This document shows, piece by piece, positions 8,574 through 17,452 of a DNA stretch of 64,000 nt. How positions within the stretch are numbered: the first letter of the stretch is position 1; every line of letters starts with the position of its first letter. The notes under the pieces were generated by a model. It searched no databases. It was not told the origin of the DNA and saw only the letters and a program-made list of their open reading frames with translations. The translations under genes were made by a program, and so were the position numbers. This stretch comes from a bacterium (GTDB taxonomy: Bacteria; NPL-UPA2; JAUVJM01), in assembly GCA_030606215.1 (NCBI GenBank), contig JAUWGW010000006.1, forward strand, positions 1 to 64,000. Direction: 5' to 3'.

Positions 8574-10033
8574 TGACAATGGCACTCAACTATGCTTATC
8601 CTACTTATAAAATGGATATAACGAGTGAAATACTTGATGAATGCTGTGATATTGCTGTGAGATTATTGAAAGAAGTTGGCATGGAGGTAGGGCATGAAAG
8701 ATTCCTGGATACAATAAAAAGGAGAAGTGGAATAAAAATTGAAGGGAAGAAGGTTCGTTTTGAAGAAGCCCTCGTGCGAAAAAATTTAGAGAGATGCATT
8801 GCTGAGAGTAAAGAGGTGTTGAAGCAGAAAGAAGAAGGGCGAGATAACAAGTGGAGGCTGATGTCAAATGGATATTCTATGTGTGTTATTGATATTGAAA
8901 CTGATGAAATCAGGCCTGCGACCTGTCAGGATTTAAGAGACCTGATTAAACTGAAGGATTCTTTTGGAATAGTTGGGTCCTACCCGGTTATGCCACAAGA
9001 CCTTCCTCCTTTAATGAGAGCTATCGCTTGTTTTAAAATCTGCTGTGAGGCAAGTGACAAAACCAGGCCATATGATTACCAGAATATAAAACAAACAAGA
9101 TACATATACGAAATGTGTAAAGTAATGGGGAAAAGTTTTGAGATAGTATTAAATATCTCACGAACAATGGCGATAGACAGGAATGACATGGATGTTTTCT
9201 TTGATTTTTATCCTGATTGGAAAAAGGGTGGTGATATATCTCTGACAGCTAATAGTTACCCCATGCTTGGAATAAATAAGCCTATCACTGCAACAGGGTG
9301 TATTGCATTACACATGGCTGAGATGCTTGGAGTACAGGTTTTGTTTAACTTATTTGACCCGGAAATAAAATTAGCGTTTAAGGTTCGAGCTGGGTATCCT
9401 ACTGATATGAGACACACATGCTGGGCATTTGGTTCTCCCAAAGCTCATCTTTATGCATACTTGAATTCCAGGATTTTTCCCAACCTATGCAAATGTGATA
9501 ATGGAAATTATACGCCTGACACTGTTCGGTTAGAAACAAGCTCAAGCGCAGTGGATGAACAGGCTGCTCTGGAAAAAATAGGGGTGGCAATGGTGGCGGC
9601 TCTTCAAGGATGCAAAAGTTTCTCATATGCTGGAAATCTCTGTGTGGATGACCTTTTTAGCGGTGTGCAGTTTGTAATAGATGTGGAGATATTTAATTAT
9701 ATCAAGGAAACGATAGAATCTTTCGATCCCCATCCGGACATTTTCAGTATGGACGGGTTATATGAAATGCTGAGGGATGTAAGCATAGGAAAGGAGCAGT
9801 TCCTATCCCATCCGGACACAGCCGCAAAGTTAAGGAATATTCTACCGTCATCGGAGCGGATTCATCGTGAGAAACTGAGCTCATGGTTTGAGCATAGAAA
9901 GACACTCAAAGATAGGGCAAGGGAAGAATGTATAGAAAGGATAAAAAATTTCCCTGAGTATCATTTGCCTGAGGATAAGCAGAAAGAGCTGGATGCGATA
10001 TACAAGAGAGCAAACGCTGACCTTGTGAAATAA
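8570..10033 (+). CDS. MttB-family methyltransferase-like protein, copy 2
   Basis: This 487-residue paralogue of the protein at 2707 has exactly the same length but considerable divergence. The shared core reads YPMLGINKPITATGCIAL followed by MAEMLGV, against PTIGVSTPVTVAGAIV in copy 1. There is no in-frame amber codon. It begins at an ATGA overlap with the aminotransferase stop. ATG 8579 (MALNYAYPTY) is an alternative start. Like copy 1, it is followed directly by a Gfo/Idh-like gene. The two copies may handle different methylated substrates or successive demethylations. Confidence 0.8.
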   Translation: MMTMALNYAYPTYKMDITSEILDECCDIAVRLLKEVGMEVGHERFLDTIKRRSGIKIEGKKVRFEEALVRKNLERCIAESKEVLKQKEEGRDNKWRLMSNGYSMCVIDIETDEIRPATCQDLRDLIKLKDSFGIVGSYPVMPQDLPPLMRAIACFKICCEASDKTRPYDYQNIKQTRYIYEMCKVMGKSFEIVLNISRTMAIDRNDMDVFFDFYPDWKKGGDISLTANSYPMLGINKPITATGCIALHMAEMLGVQVLFNLFDPEIKLAFKVRAGYPTDMRHTCWAFGSPKAHLYAYLNSRIFPNLCKCDNGNYTPDTVRLETSSSAVDEQAALEKIGVAMVAALQGCKSFSYAGNLCVDDLFSGVQFVIDVEIFNYIKETIESFDPHPDIFSMDGLYEMLRDVSIGKEQFLSHPDTAAKLRNILPSSERIHREKLSSWFEHRKTLKDRAREECIERIKNFPEYHLPEDKQKELDAIYKRANADLVK

Positions 10034-10052
10034 AAATTGGGAGGGGTTGGGG

Positions 10053-11084
10053 ATGAAAAAGTTTCGTATTGGGATGATTCGTTGTGATACACATTCCTAC
10101 TGGTATGGAGCATTTATGGCAAAATGCGATATTGCGCTCTTGCAGAAAAACAGTGTTGCTGTCCATGATTACTTTTGCAGATTTAACGAACTGGCCATTT
10201 CGCTTGTTCCGGGACTTGAAATCGTCAGGGTATGGGATTATGATTCCGCTACGGCACAGAAATTCTCCGAGACATTTCTTGGCAAACCACAGGTCTGCGA
10301 AACAGTGGAGGAAATGACAGATGGTATTGATGCGGTGTTTATTGCTGATTCCACTGGAGATGGATCAGACCATCTGGAACTTGCTTCGCCTTTTTTGAAG
10401 AAGGGGATACCTGCCTTTGTTGATAAGCCATTTGCTTCGAGGTTTAAAGATGCAAAGGCAATGGTGAGGCTGGCGAAGAAGAATGATGTGCCGCTTATGT
10501 CAGCATCTTTATTGCAAGGATATACCGATACGGCGATAGAGTTTCGCCGTCGGTTCAAAGAGATCGGCCCTATCCAACTTGCGGTGAAAAAGGAAATAGA
10601 ATTTCGCCGACGATTTAGAGAAACTAGCCCTATCCGACTTGCGGTGGTGAAAGGACTGACAAGCCTTGCCGGTGTCATTCACGGTATATCCATGGTGCAG
10701 GGCTTTTTCGGAGATGGTGTAGAGTGGGTGGAATGTATGGGTTCGCTTCCTCTGGAGTTCCTACTTCTGCATTATAAGAACGGGTTGCAAGCCATTGTGA
10801 TGAGTCCTTCGAATGAGAGTTTTCACTACACCTGCTCCTTCCATTGTTCCGTCTATAGTAGGTTCGGTAAGATCCATAATCGTGGAGTTCTCCATATGCC
10901 ACCCATAGGTGATTTTGAATTTCCCACGGGCACACGGCGAATCGTACTTCAGTTTAAGCAGATGCTAAAAATACGTAAGCCTCCCATCCCTTATGAATTT
11001 CTACTTGAACTGATTGCTATCATGGATGCCGGAAGGATGGCTCAACAAAAAGGAAGGCGAATATATTTGAAGGATGTAAAATAA
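10053..11084 (+). CDS. Gfo/Idh/MocA-like oxidoreductase, copy 2
   Basis: This 343-residue paralogue of the protein at 4163 shares [15 protein letters not shown] at the N-terminus, [16 protein letters not shown] and [12 protein letters not shown], and ends with GRRIYLKDV like copy 1 (GKRVYLKDI). The start was set at ATG 10053, six bases after GGGAGGGG; the upstream TTG 10047 falls too close to that box. Around residues 163-200 it contains a recent 20-residue tandem duplication (EFRRRF..GPIQLAV / EFRRRF..SPIRLAV) not present in copy 1. It sits 19 bases behind MttB copy 2. Confidence 0.75.
   Translation: MKKFRIGMIRCDTHSYWYGAFMAKCDIALLQKNSVAVHDYFCRFNELAISLVPGLEIVRVWDYDSATAQKFSETFLGKPQVCETVEEMTDGIDAVFIADSTGDGSDHLELASPFLKKGIPAFVDKPFASRFKDAKAMVRLAKKNDVPLMSASLLQGYTDTAIEFRRRFKEIGPIQLAVKKEIEFRRRFRETSPIRLAVVKGLTSLAGVIHGISMVQGFFGDGVEWVECMGSLPLEFLLLHYKNGLQAIVMSPSNESFHYTCSFHCSVYSRFGKIHNRGVLHMPPIGDFEFPTGTRRIVLQFKQMLKIRKPPIPYEFLLELIAIMDAGRMAQQKGRRIYLKDVK
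10535..10650 (+). repeat. 60-bp in-frame tandem duplication inside the Gfo-like gene
   Basis: Two copies about 56-60 bases long (10535-10590 and 10595-10650) are offset by exactly 60 bases and share GATAGA/AATAGA, TTTCGCCG and CCCTATCC.ACTTGCGGTG. The period is a multiple of three, so the frame is kept and 20 residues are repeated. Confidence 0.85.
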
Positions 11085-11101
11085 GAAAGGGGGAATCAGG
11101 A

Positions 11102-11734
11102 ATGTTAAAGAGGATGACTGACAAATTGCATGGTTTTACCCTCATAGAGTTACTTGTCGTAGTTGCCATAATTGCTGTCCTGGCGGCAATGCTTTTGCCA
11201 GCATTAAGCCAGGCAAGGGAGAAAGCAAGGCAGGCAAAATGCATCAGTAATTTGAGACAACTTGGCACTATACTTATTATGTATAGCATTGATCGTGGGG
11301 GATGGATGGTACCCTGGTACGATGGTAGTAAAACCTGGACTAAGATATTAGACGATGAAAATTATGTTAGTAATACCTCTATTTACCTTTGTCCTTCCTA
11401 TCCTCCCACGGAACACTCTTCACCTGTATACGCTTATGGGTATAATACAAAGGATCCGACAAAAGCTGATTTGGGTATAGGGGAAACTTATCGACTGGAT
11501 ACCGTGAGTTCTTCCAGCTCATACTTTATCCTGGCAGATAGTATAGAGATAGCCGTGAAAAAACAAACCTACTATATACCTAGTGGAAATACTAGGGAAA
11601 TACATTGTCGGCACAACGGAATGGCAGATTTACTTTATGCAGATGGTCATGTAGAAATTGAGAGTCCTGAGGAAATAGATGCCGCCGATAATGGATACTA
11701 CTTGGCTTGGGGCCACATATATGTGGGAGAGTAA
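11102..11734 (+). CDS. Type II secretion-like pseudopilin, H-X9-DG type
   Basis: This 210-residue prepilin has the methylation/cleavage motif [20 protein letters not shown] near residue 12, a single N-terminal hydrophobic helix, and [20 protein letters not shown] after it. The C-terminal part has [15 protein letters not shown], the H-X9-DG motif typical of PVC-group pseudopilins. These proteins form short pili or secretion pseudopili, or bind surface polysaccharide. It is placed between the enzyme genes and a large secreted glycosidase-like protein, fitting a role in substrate capture. ATG 11102 follows AAGGGGGAATCAGGA. Confidence 0.9.
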   Translation: MLKRMTDKLHGFTLIELLVVVAIIAVLAAMLLPALSQAREKARQAKCISNLRQLGTILIMYSIDRGGWMVPWYDGSKTWTKILDDENYVSNTSIYLCPSYPPTEHSSPVYAYGYNTKDPTKADLGIGETYRLDTVSSSSSYFILADSIEIAVKKQTYYIPSGNTREIHCRHNGMADLLYADGHVEIESPEEIDAADNGYYLAWGHIYVGE

Positions 11735-11829
11735 AATTTAACATCGGACAGAGTGAAATTTAGCACTTAGTGTGGAATATTTCTGAAAAGGGGCAAAAAC
11801 ATGGAAATGAAAGTAAAGGAGGGTTTGTC

Positions 11830-14580
11830 GTGCTTATAAAATCTGTATTGTTTGTTTGGTTAGCTCTTTGTTTTTCTTCTTTGGGTATCGCTGAAGAACA
11901 GGGGCTGGTAGCCTATTACGATTTTAACGAAGGCTCGGAGCTAATAGCACATGATAGGAGTGGAAATAAGAATGATGGGAAGATAATAGGAGCTACCTGG
12001 GTAAAGGGTAGATATGGCACTGCTTTAGAGTTTGATGGGATAAATGACTATGTTGACTGCGGGGAGAAACCAAGTTTTGATGTTAAAAATGTAGTTACCC
12101 TTGAGGCTTGGGTTTTACCTACGAAGGCCCCTTCTGGAGAACCAGCAATAGTAGGCAAAAAAATCTCCAGATATGCATTGACCTATTACAAAAATGGGAA
12201 CTGTTACTTCTATATATCTGCTGGTGTTAATCATTGTGTAGCTCGCCACCTTGCCGTTGGTGTTTGGCATCACATTGTAGCAACATTTGATGGAACAACA
12301 ATGAATCTGTACGTTGATGGAGATTTAAAGGACACTCGCACCTCACTTTACAAAACGATAGATAGTCGTGGTGGAAATCTTTTTATTGGCAAGCGGGATA
12401 ACGATTATTTCTGCGGCATAATTGACGAAGTTAGAATATATAATCGTACTTTATCCGAAGAAGAAATTCAAACCCATTATCAGTCAGATGCAAGAATGAA
12501 AAAAGCTGTAGTAAATAATAAAACCGGAACAGATACCATGACAAAATTCAGATATAGTCCTGATCAGAGAAGTGAACCCCTTCCACCCTGGCCGCCTGTA
12601 GAAGTGAGGAAGAGAAAAGTTATTGTATGGGGAAGAGAATACACCTTTTCTAATCTCCCTATCCCGGTCTCTATTATTTCTCAGGGGCAAGAGTTATTAG
12701 CTAGTTCTCCAAAGCTTGAAGTTCTGGTAGAGGGAAAACCGCTGGTATGGCAGCCAGTGCGAATTGAAAGAATTTCACCTGCGGTTGCCAAAGTAATTTC
12801 TCAGGGGAAAGCAGGAGACTTTCTAATTCAAGGAGAGAGCTTCGTTGAATTCGATGGGCTGGTCTGGGTTCAACTAAGGCTCAGTTGTACCCAGGAAAAG
12901 TTAGTCTCTATCAAAAATTTGAGCCTCAAAATTCCTCTGAAATCACCCCCAGTTCAGCTTTTTTCCCATCAGCTCGTTAGGACAGCTAATTTTCAAAGCT
13001 CGTTTCAGTTATTGACTACTCCAGAACAGTTCTATTACACTGGCGCATTGCCTCATGAAGGTTGGAAAGGAGAATTTACCCCACAGGTCTGGGTAGGAAA
13101 TGTCGATCGGGGACTGGCATGGATTAGTGAATCTCCACATTCATGGGAAATCGGTCATAAAGAAGCCGTATTGGAACTGATCCCAGACAGCAAAAAAGTG
13201 TGGCTGAACGTGACATTTGTATCAATTCCCATTAGATTGGAAAAGGAAAGGAATATAGAATTCGGACTAATGGCGACCCCTGTGAAACCTTGGCCAACTG
13301 ATAGATCTCTTTTGCGGGTATCCCATACTGGTGGGGGGGCTTTTGAAAAGCTCCGGGATACCTACATTATTCCGCGAAAGGAAGATGGAAAGACCGGACT
13401 TGACGACTTTGCCAAGGAGGGGGTTCGTACGCTCGTCCTGTGGGACTACTACTCGGATGTCTGGGGGTTTCCAAAGATTGTCAGCTCTAAGAATAGAGAG
13501 TTTGCTAAGGCATTTGTACAGAAGGCACATAAGCTGGGTATTCGTGTCATGCCATATCAGGCTACGTTGCAGATCCTGCCCGAAAGACATCCTGAATTTG
13601 AGGAACTCAAAAAGCGGTTTCAAGTTTATCCTCAGTGTGAAGAGAAGGGATATCACAAAGTTAAGCTAACAGATGACTTTATAATGTGGTATGCATCGCA
13701 AGCGGCAGCACATATGCGTGAATTTGACCTGGACGGTTACTACTTGGATACCTTTAATGACCCAGACCGTTTTAACCACAGTGATGTCGTAATGTATGAT
13801 ATACTGCAAACCCGAAAATTATACAAAGCCTTATATGAGATAGTTTACAAGGAAAAGGGTAAGCATGGCATTATTTTCCTTCATGATTCTGCACCGCCTC
13901 TATTTCCCCTGGCAAGTTTTTCTGACCTCCGCCTAACAGGTGAAATGCAATACTGGAGATTGGCTTTCCAGCACCTGACAAGAAGTAGCAATCCTTTGCT
14001 GCAGGCTATTCCACTTGAACAGATTCAGGTATGGGATATGGGGGAGGTTGTAGGGGTGCCAACGGTTTGGTGCTGGAAGCATCCCGACAAAGAGTATAGG
14101 GTGAGAACCGGGTTGGATTTGCTAACATATAAGACTGGGGAGTTATTCGATACGGAGGAAGTGTTTAGCATTATGGGACTTTTTCACATACCAATTTTTG
14201 CTCGACCTCTCTGGTGGCGATCCCCCAGCCCAGTGCCGAGAATGTCTCAGATATGGAAGCTGGAGGATGAATTTGGATTGCAGAATGCCAGATGGTACCC
14301 CTATTGGGAAAACGCAGGTCTCATTTCTGTCTCTCCCCCAGAAGTAAAAGTAAGCTTCTATCTCAAAGAAGACTGTTCATTACTAATGCATGTTGCTAAT
14401 CTGGGAGAGAAGGAGAACATAACTCAGATTAAATTTACTAGCTCCTCCGGCCTGAAGAGCAAACGGTTTGAGATAATAAATGCTGTGGGAAGTTATCATG
14501 TTAGAGGAAGATTGGGGGGAGTGGAATTGAGATTACCTCCAGGTCAATCCACACTCTTGATGCTTCGGGTGAAGAAATAA
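11830..14580 (+). CDS. Secreted LamG-domain, glycoside-hydrolase-like protein
   Basis: This 916-residue protein was started at GTG 11830, because AAAGGAGGG (11815-11823) lies six bases before it and a signal peptide follows (LIKSVLFVWLALCFSSLGIA). Residues of about 25-215 form a concanavalin/LamG domain (GLVAYYDFNEGS, ALEFDGINDYVDCG, WHHIVATFDGTTMNLYVDG, IDEVRIYNRTLSEEEI). The rest looks like a TIM-barrel glycosidase of the DUF6067 kind, with VRTLVLWDYYSDVWG, HKLGIRVMPYQATLQ and LDGYYLDTFNDPDRF. The acidic residues in the last motif are candidate catalytic groups. It probably attacks an extracellular glycan feeding this operon; the family assignment is moderately sure and the substrate unknown. 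Confidence 0.7.
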   Translation: MLIKSVLFVWLALCFSSLGIAEEQGLVAYYDFNEGSELIAHDRSGNKNDGKIIGATWVKGRYGTALEFDGINDYVDCGEKPSFDVKNVVTLEAWVLPTKAPSGEPAIVGKKISRYALTYYKNGNCYFYISAGVNHCVARHLAVGVWHHIVATFDGTTMNLYVDGDLKDTRTSLYKTIDSRGGNLFIGKRDNDYFCGIIDEVRIYNRTLSEEEIQTHYQSDARMKKAVVNNKTGTDTMTKFRYSPDQRSEPLPPWPPVEVRKRKVIVWGREYTFSNLPIPVSIISQGQELLASSPKLEVLVEGKPLVWQPVRIERISPAVAKVISQGKAGDFLIQGESFVEFDGLVWVQLRLSCTQEKLVSIKNLSLKIPLKSPPVQLFSHQLVRTANFQSSFQLLTTPEQFYYTGALPHEGWKGEFTPQVWVGNVDRGLAWISESPHSWEIGHKEAVLELIPDSKKVWLNVTFVSIPIRLEKERNIEFGLMATPVKPWPTDRSLLRVSHTGGGAFEKLRDTYIIPRKEDGKTGLDDFAKEGVRTLVLWDYYSDVWGFPKIVSSKNREFAKAFVQKAHKLGIRVMPYQATLQILPERHPEFEELKKRFQVYPQCEEKGYHKVKLTDDFIMWYASQAAAHMREFDLDGYYLDTFNDPDRFNHSDVVMYDILQTRKLYKALYEIVYKEKGKHGIIFLHDSAPPLFPLASFSDLRLTGEMQYWRLAFQHLTRSSNPLLQAIPLEQIQVWDMGEVVGVPTVWCWKHPDKEYRVRTGLDLLTYKTGELFDTEEVFSIMGLFHIPIFARPLWWRSPSPVPRMSQIWKLEDEFGLQNARWYPYWENAGLISVSPPEVKVSFYLKEDCSLLMHVANLGEKENITQIKFTSSSGLKSKRFEIINAVGSYHVRGRLGGVELRLPPGQSTLLMLRVKK

Positions 14581-14599
14581 GATCGTTAAAAATGATCGG

Positions 14600-15916
14600 A
14601 TGATGTTAAAGAAGAAGTTTGCAGACATCAAATCACAGTCCTATTTTGACAGTGCCATTAGAACTCTATTCATAATACTGACAGCAAGCTCCATTTTTCT
14701 TTCTGGTTGTGGGAGGAAAGAGGAAGGCAAGGTCAGGTTAAAATATGCCATTTTCTCAACTCCGAAGTACATTCAGCTCGAGAAAGAACTGATTAAGGAT
14801 TTTGAGAGTAAAAACCCTGACATAAAAGTAGAGTTGAGGACAGCGGGGTACGGGCTCCATCATGAAAAAATCCAGGTTGAGATAGTAGCCGGTATGGCTC
14901 CCGACCTCTGGCTTACTGATGGAGTTTATATCATGGAGTGGGCTGAACGCGGTGTCATAGAAGAACTGACAGAACTTTTTAATTCCAAGATGAAATCAGA
15001 AGAATATTTCGGGCTGCAGGCATTAAGAGATCCGGAAGGTAGATTGTGGGGTATTCCAAAAGAAATCCAAACCTTCGGATTATTCTATAATAAGGACATT
15101 TTTGACCGTTTCGGAGTCCAGTATCCGGACGATTCCTGGACATGGGATGAGGTTGTATGTGCCGCCAAATCGCTCACCAAGGATACAGATGGTGATGGAA
15201 GGGTAGATATTTATGGATTTGGACAGGGAGTAGTTACTCTTATTTCAAACCTGATTTATCAATACGGTGGGTCCATACTGGATGAGAAACGCAGAAACTC
15301 GCTTCTCAATACACTTCCTGCACGACAAGCCATTGAATTTGGTCTCTCATTGTGTAAGCAAAAAGTCATGCCAACCCTTGCAGACAAGAGTACATTCAGC
15401 GAGCTAGAGATGTTTCGAATGGGAAAACTTGCCATGTGCATAGGAAATTATGCTTATGTAAATGAAATAGAGACGACTTTCAATTACTCAGTGGCCTTAC
15501 CTCCAAAGAAGGTGAATCGCCGGTGCTACTATGACCCAAATGCTCTTGTCATAAGCCGGGGAAAATCCCAGGTTGTGAAGGATGCCGCCTGGAGGTATAT
15601 TGAATATCACTCCAGTTTGGAGGCGCAGATTAAACTCGGGAGGAGAGGAGAAGGACTGCCTTTTAACCGGAGAGCCGCCCTCTCAGTAGTAGATACTGAG
15701 GAAGCGAGGAAGCATAACCTCAAAGTATTTTATGATATGGTTGATGAGTCAGTTGACTATGATGTGAATGGATGCTGGAGGAAATGGAGAAGAGATGCAT
15801 TTCAAAAAGAAATTGAAAAGGGGGCATTGGGAATAGTTCCTATAGAGGAGGTGCCAGATAACGCCCACAGGGAAGTGCAAAAGGTCCTTGATGCGTATTA
15901 TGGAAGTGATTCATGA
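14600..15916 (+). CDS. Extracellular solute-binding lipoprotein (ABC sugar type)
   Basis: This 438-residue protein has a lipobox LSGC with cysteine at about residue 37, then a family 1 solute-binding fold: AIFSTPKYIQLEKELIKDFE, then PDIKVELRTAGY, APDLWLTDGVYIMEWAERG, GIPKEIQTFGLFYNKDIF and KSLTKDTDGDGRVDIYGFG. It would capture an oligosaccharide at the outer face of the inner membrane. No permease or ATPase genes are adjacent, so it is an orphan that must use transport components coded elsewhere. It ends with an ATGA overlap into the DUF3604 gene. Confidence 0.88.
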   Translation: MMLKKKFADIKSQSYFDSAIRTLFIILTASSIFLSGCGRKEEGKVRLKYAIFSTPKYIQLEKELIKDFESKNPDIKVELRTAGYGLHHEKIQVEIVAGMAPDLWLTDGVYIMEWAERGVIEELTELFNSKMKSEEYFGLQALRDPEGRLWGIPKEIQTFGLFYNKDIFDRFGVQYPDDSWTWDEVVCAAKSLTKDTDGDGRVDIYGFGQGVVTLISNLIYQYGGSILDEKRRNSLLNTLPARQAIEFGLSLCKQKVMPTLADKSTFSELEMFRMGKLAMCIGNYAYVNEIETTFNYSVALPPKKVNRRCYYDPNALVISRGKSQVVKDAAWRYIEYHSSLEAQIKLGRRGEGLPFNRRAALSVVDTEEARKHNLKVFYDMVDESVDYDVNGCWRKWRRDAFQKEIEKGALGIVPIEEVPDNAHREVQKVLDAYYGSDS

Positions 15917-17451
15917 ACGAATACAAGTTATATTGGGGTGATTTACATACACATCTTGAGGATTTCGACAACAGCGATGCAATCCTTCGTGATGCCCAAG
16001 AGAACATCGACTTTTGTGCCGTGCTCTGCTACCCATTTGCCTGGGAAAGAAAACGCGGATTGCTAGTTGAAAGTGTCAGGCAACGGCCGGAATTTCTTCA
16101 ATGGTGGGAAAAACTCCGGGAGTTGGCTCGCACGCACCATCACCCCGGCCGCTTTGTCACCTTTCTGGGTTATGAATGGCATGGAAATCGAACACATTAT
16201 GGTGACCACAATGTGATCTATTTTGATGAAAATAATCCATTGGATGATGCATGGGCGTTAGAGGATCTGTACAGAAATCTACAGAAGCGCAGGGCAATTG
16301 CCATCCCTCACCACACGGGTTATTGTCGGGGATGGCGCGGTAAGAACTGGGATGTTTTTGACGAAAAGTTATCCCCTGTGATGGAGGTATTCTCTATACA
16401 TGGCTCATCCGAAGGTTGCAACACACCGTTTCCCCTGGAGCAGAATAGTAGCATGGGGCCCCGGACCACAGGCGGTACGCTTCACGATGCCCTCGCGCGG
16501 GGTTATCAGGTTGGTGTTATTGGATCAAACGATGGTTCTGGACTTCCAGGTCGGTGGGGGATTGGACGGGCAGGTGTTTGGGCACGCGAGTGCACACGAG
16601 AAGCCATCTGGGAGGCATTGCTGGCGCGCCGCACATATGCTACGACCGGAGATCGAATTAAGCTTGATTTTCAAATAAATGGTGCACCTATGGGATCAGT
16701 AATACAAAGAGATAGTTCAATAGATGCCGATGTAATCATTGAAGGCTCTCACGCCATTGACCGAGTAGAGTTATTGCAAAATGGATACGTTATTGATACA
16801 TACTGCCACAGTGGTTGCTGGGAAGACCAAGTACAAAAATCCGGACGGTTCAAGGTTTTTATAGAAGCTGGCTGGGGACCTGCGGCACACTATGGATATC
16901 AGCCGATGAATTGGAAGTGGTCGTGTCGTCTTGATGTTGAATTGGGTCGTTTAGTGAGTGTGGAGAGATGCTTTTCGCTTTTAGGTCAGAGAGTTAAGTC
17001 ACATAGTGAGAGCCACTGTACTTGGGAGCTGACTACGGCAGGTCGTACAATCCGTAACAACCCCTTTGGAATGTGCCAGGGGATTGTCTTTGAGCTGGAG
17101 GGCGACCTCAAGACACGGCTTCGTTTGCAGATGGAGGGGGTGACACTCGAGCTGTCAGTCGGGGATCTCATAAGAGGATCCCATGTGGTTCCGCTCGTGG
17201 AAGAATCAAAACGCAGGGTGCAGGAGACCTTCGGCCTGGAGGAAAAGGAGTTGGGTAACTGTGATACATACTACTCCAATGCCCGAAAAATTAAACTGCA
17301 CAAGGCAATTCCGGAGAGAGGTTACCGGGTCGCTCACACGTTTCGCAATCTCAATCTGACTAAGGGTCGCAATTACTTCTATGTAAGAGTGTCGCAGCTC
17401 AATGGGCAGTTGGCATGGTCATCGCCGATTTGGATGGACTCTAAGTCATGA
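15913..17451 (+). CDS. DUF3604/PHP-like metal-dependent hydrolase
   Basis: This 512-residue protein begins with YWGDLHTHLE, the metal-binding HxH of the PHP/DUF3604 group. Further candidate metal ligands are in GYEWHGNRTHYGDHNVIYF, AIPHHTGYCRG, EVFSIHGSSE and GVIGSNDGSG. The C-terminal third is an all-beta region. DUF3604 proteins have no firmly assigned reaction. The start overlaps the preceding stop (ATGA). The middle of the gene is visibly richer in G+C and in CGC/GCC codons than its neighbours, which could mean separate acquisition. Confidence 0.8.
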   Translation: MNEYKLYWGDLHTHLEDFDNSDAILRDAQENIDFCAVLCYPFAWERKRGLLVESVRQRPEFLQWWEKLRELARTHHHPGRFVTFLGYEWHGNRTHYGDHNVIYFDENNPLDDAWALEDLYRNLQKRRAIAIPHHTGYCRGWRGKNWDVFDEKLSPVMEVFSIHGSSEGCNTPFPLEQNSSMGPRTTGGTLHDALARGYQVGVIGSNDGSGLPGRWGIGRAGVWARECTREAIWEALLARRTYATTGDRIKLDFQINGAPMGSVIQRDSSIDADVIIEGSHAIDRVELLQNGYVIDTYCHSGCWEDQVQKSGRFKVFIEAGWGPAAHYGYQPMNWKWSCRLDVELGRLVSVERCFSLLGQRVKSHSESHCTWELTTAGRTIRNNPFGMCQGIVFELEGDLKTRLRLQMEGVTLELSVGDLIRGSHVVPLVEESKRRVQETFGLEEKELGNCDTYYSNARKIKLHKAIPERGYRVAHTFRNLNLTKGRNYFYVRVSQLNGQLAWSSPIWMDSKS

Positions 17452-17452
17452 A

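Noticed and set aside
2707-10033. Pyrrolysine use in the MttB-like genes
   Set aside because: Both frames are open for 487 codons without any internal TAG, so they are of the non-pyrrolysine type.
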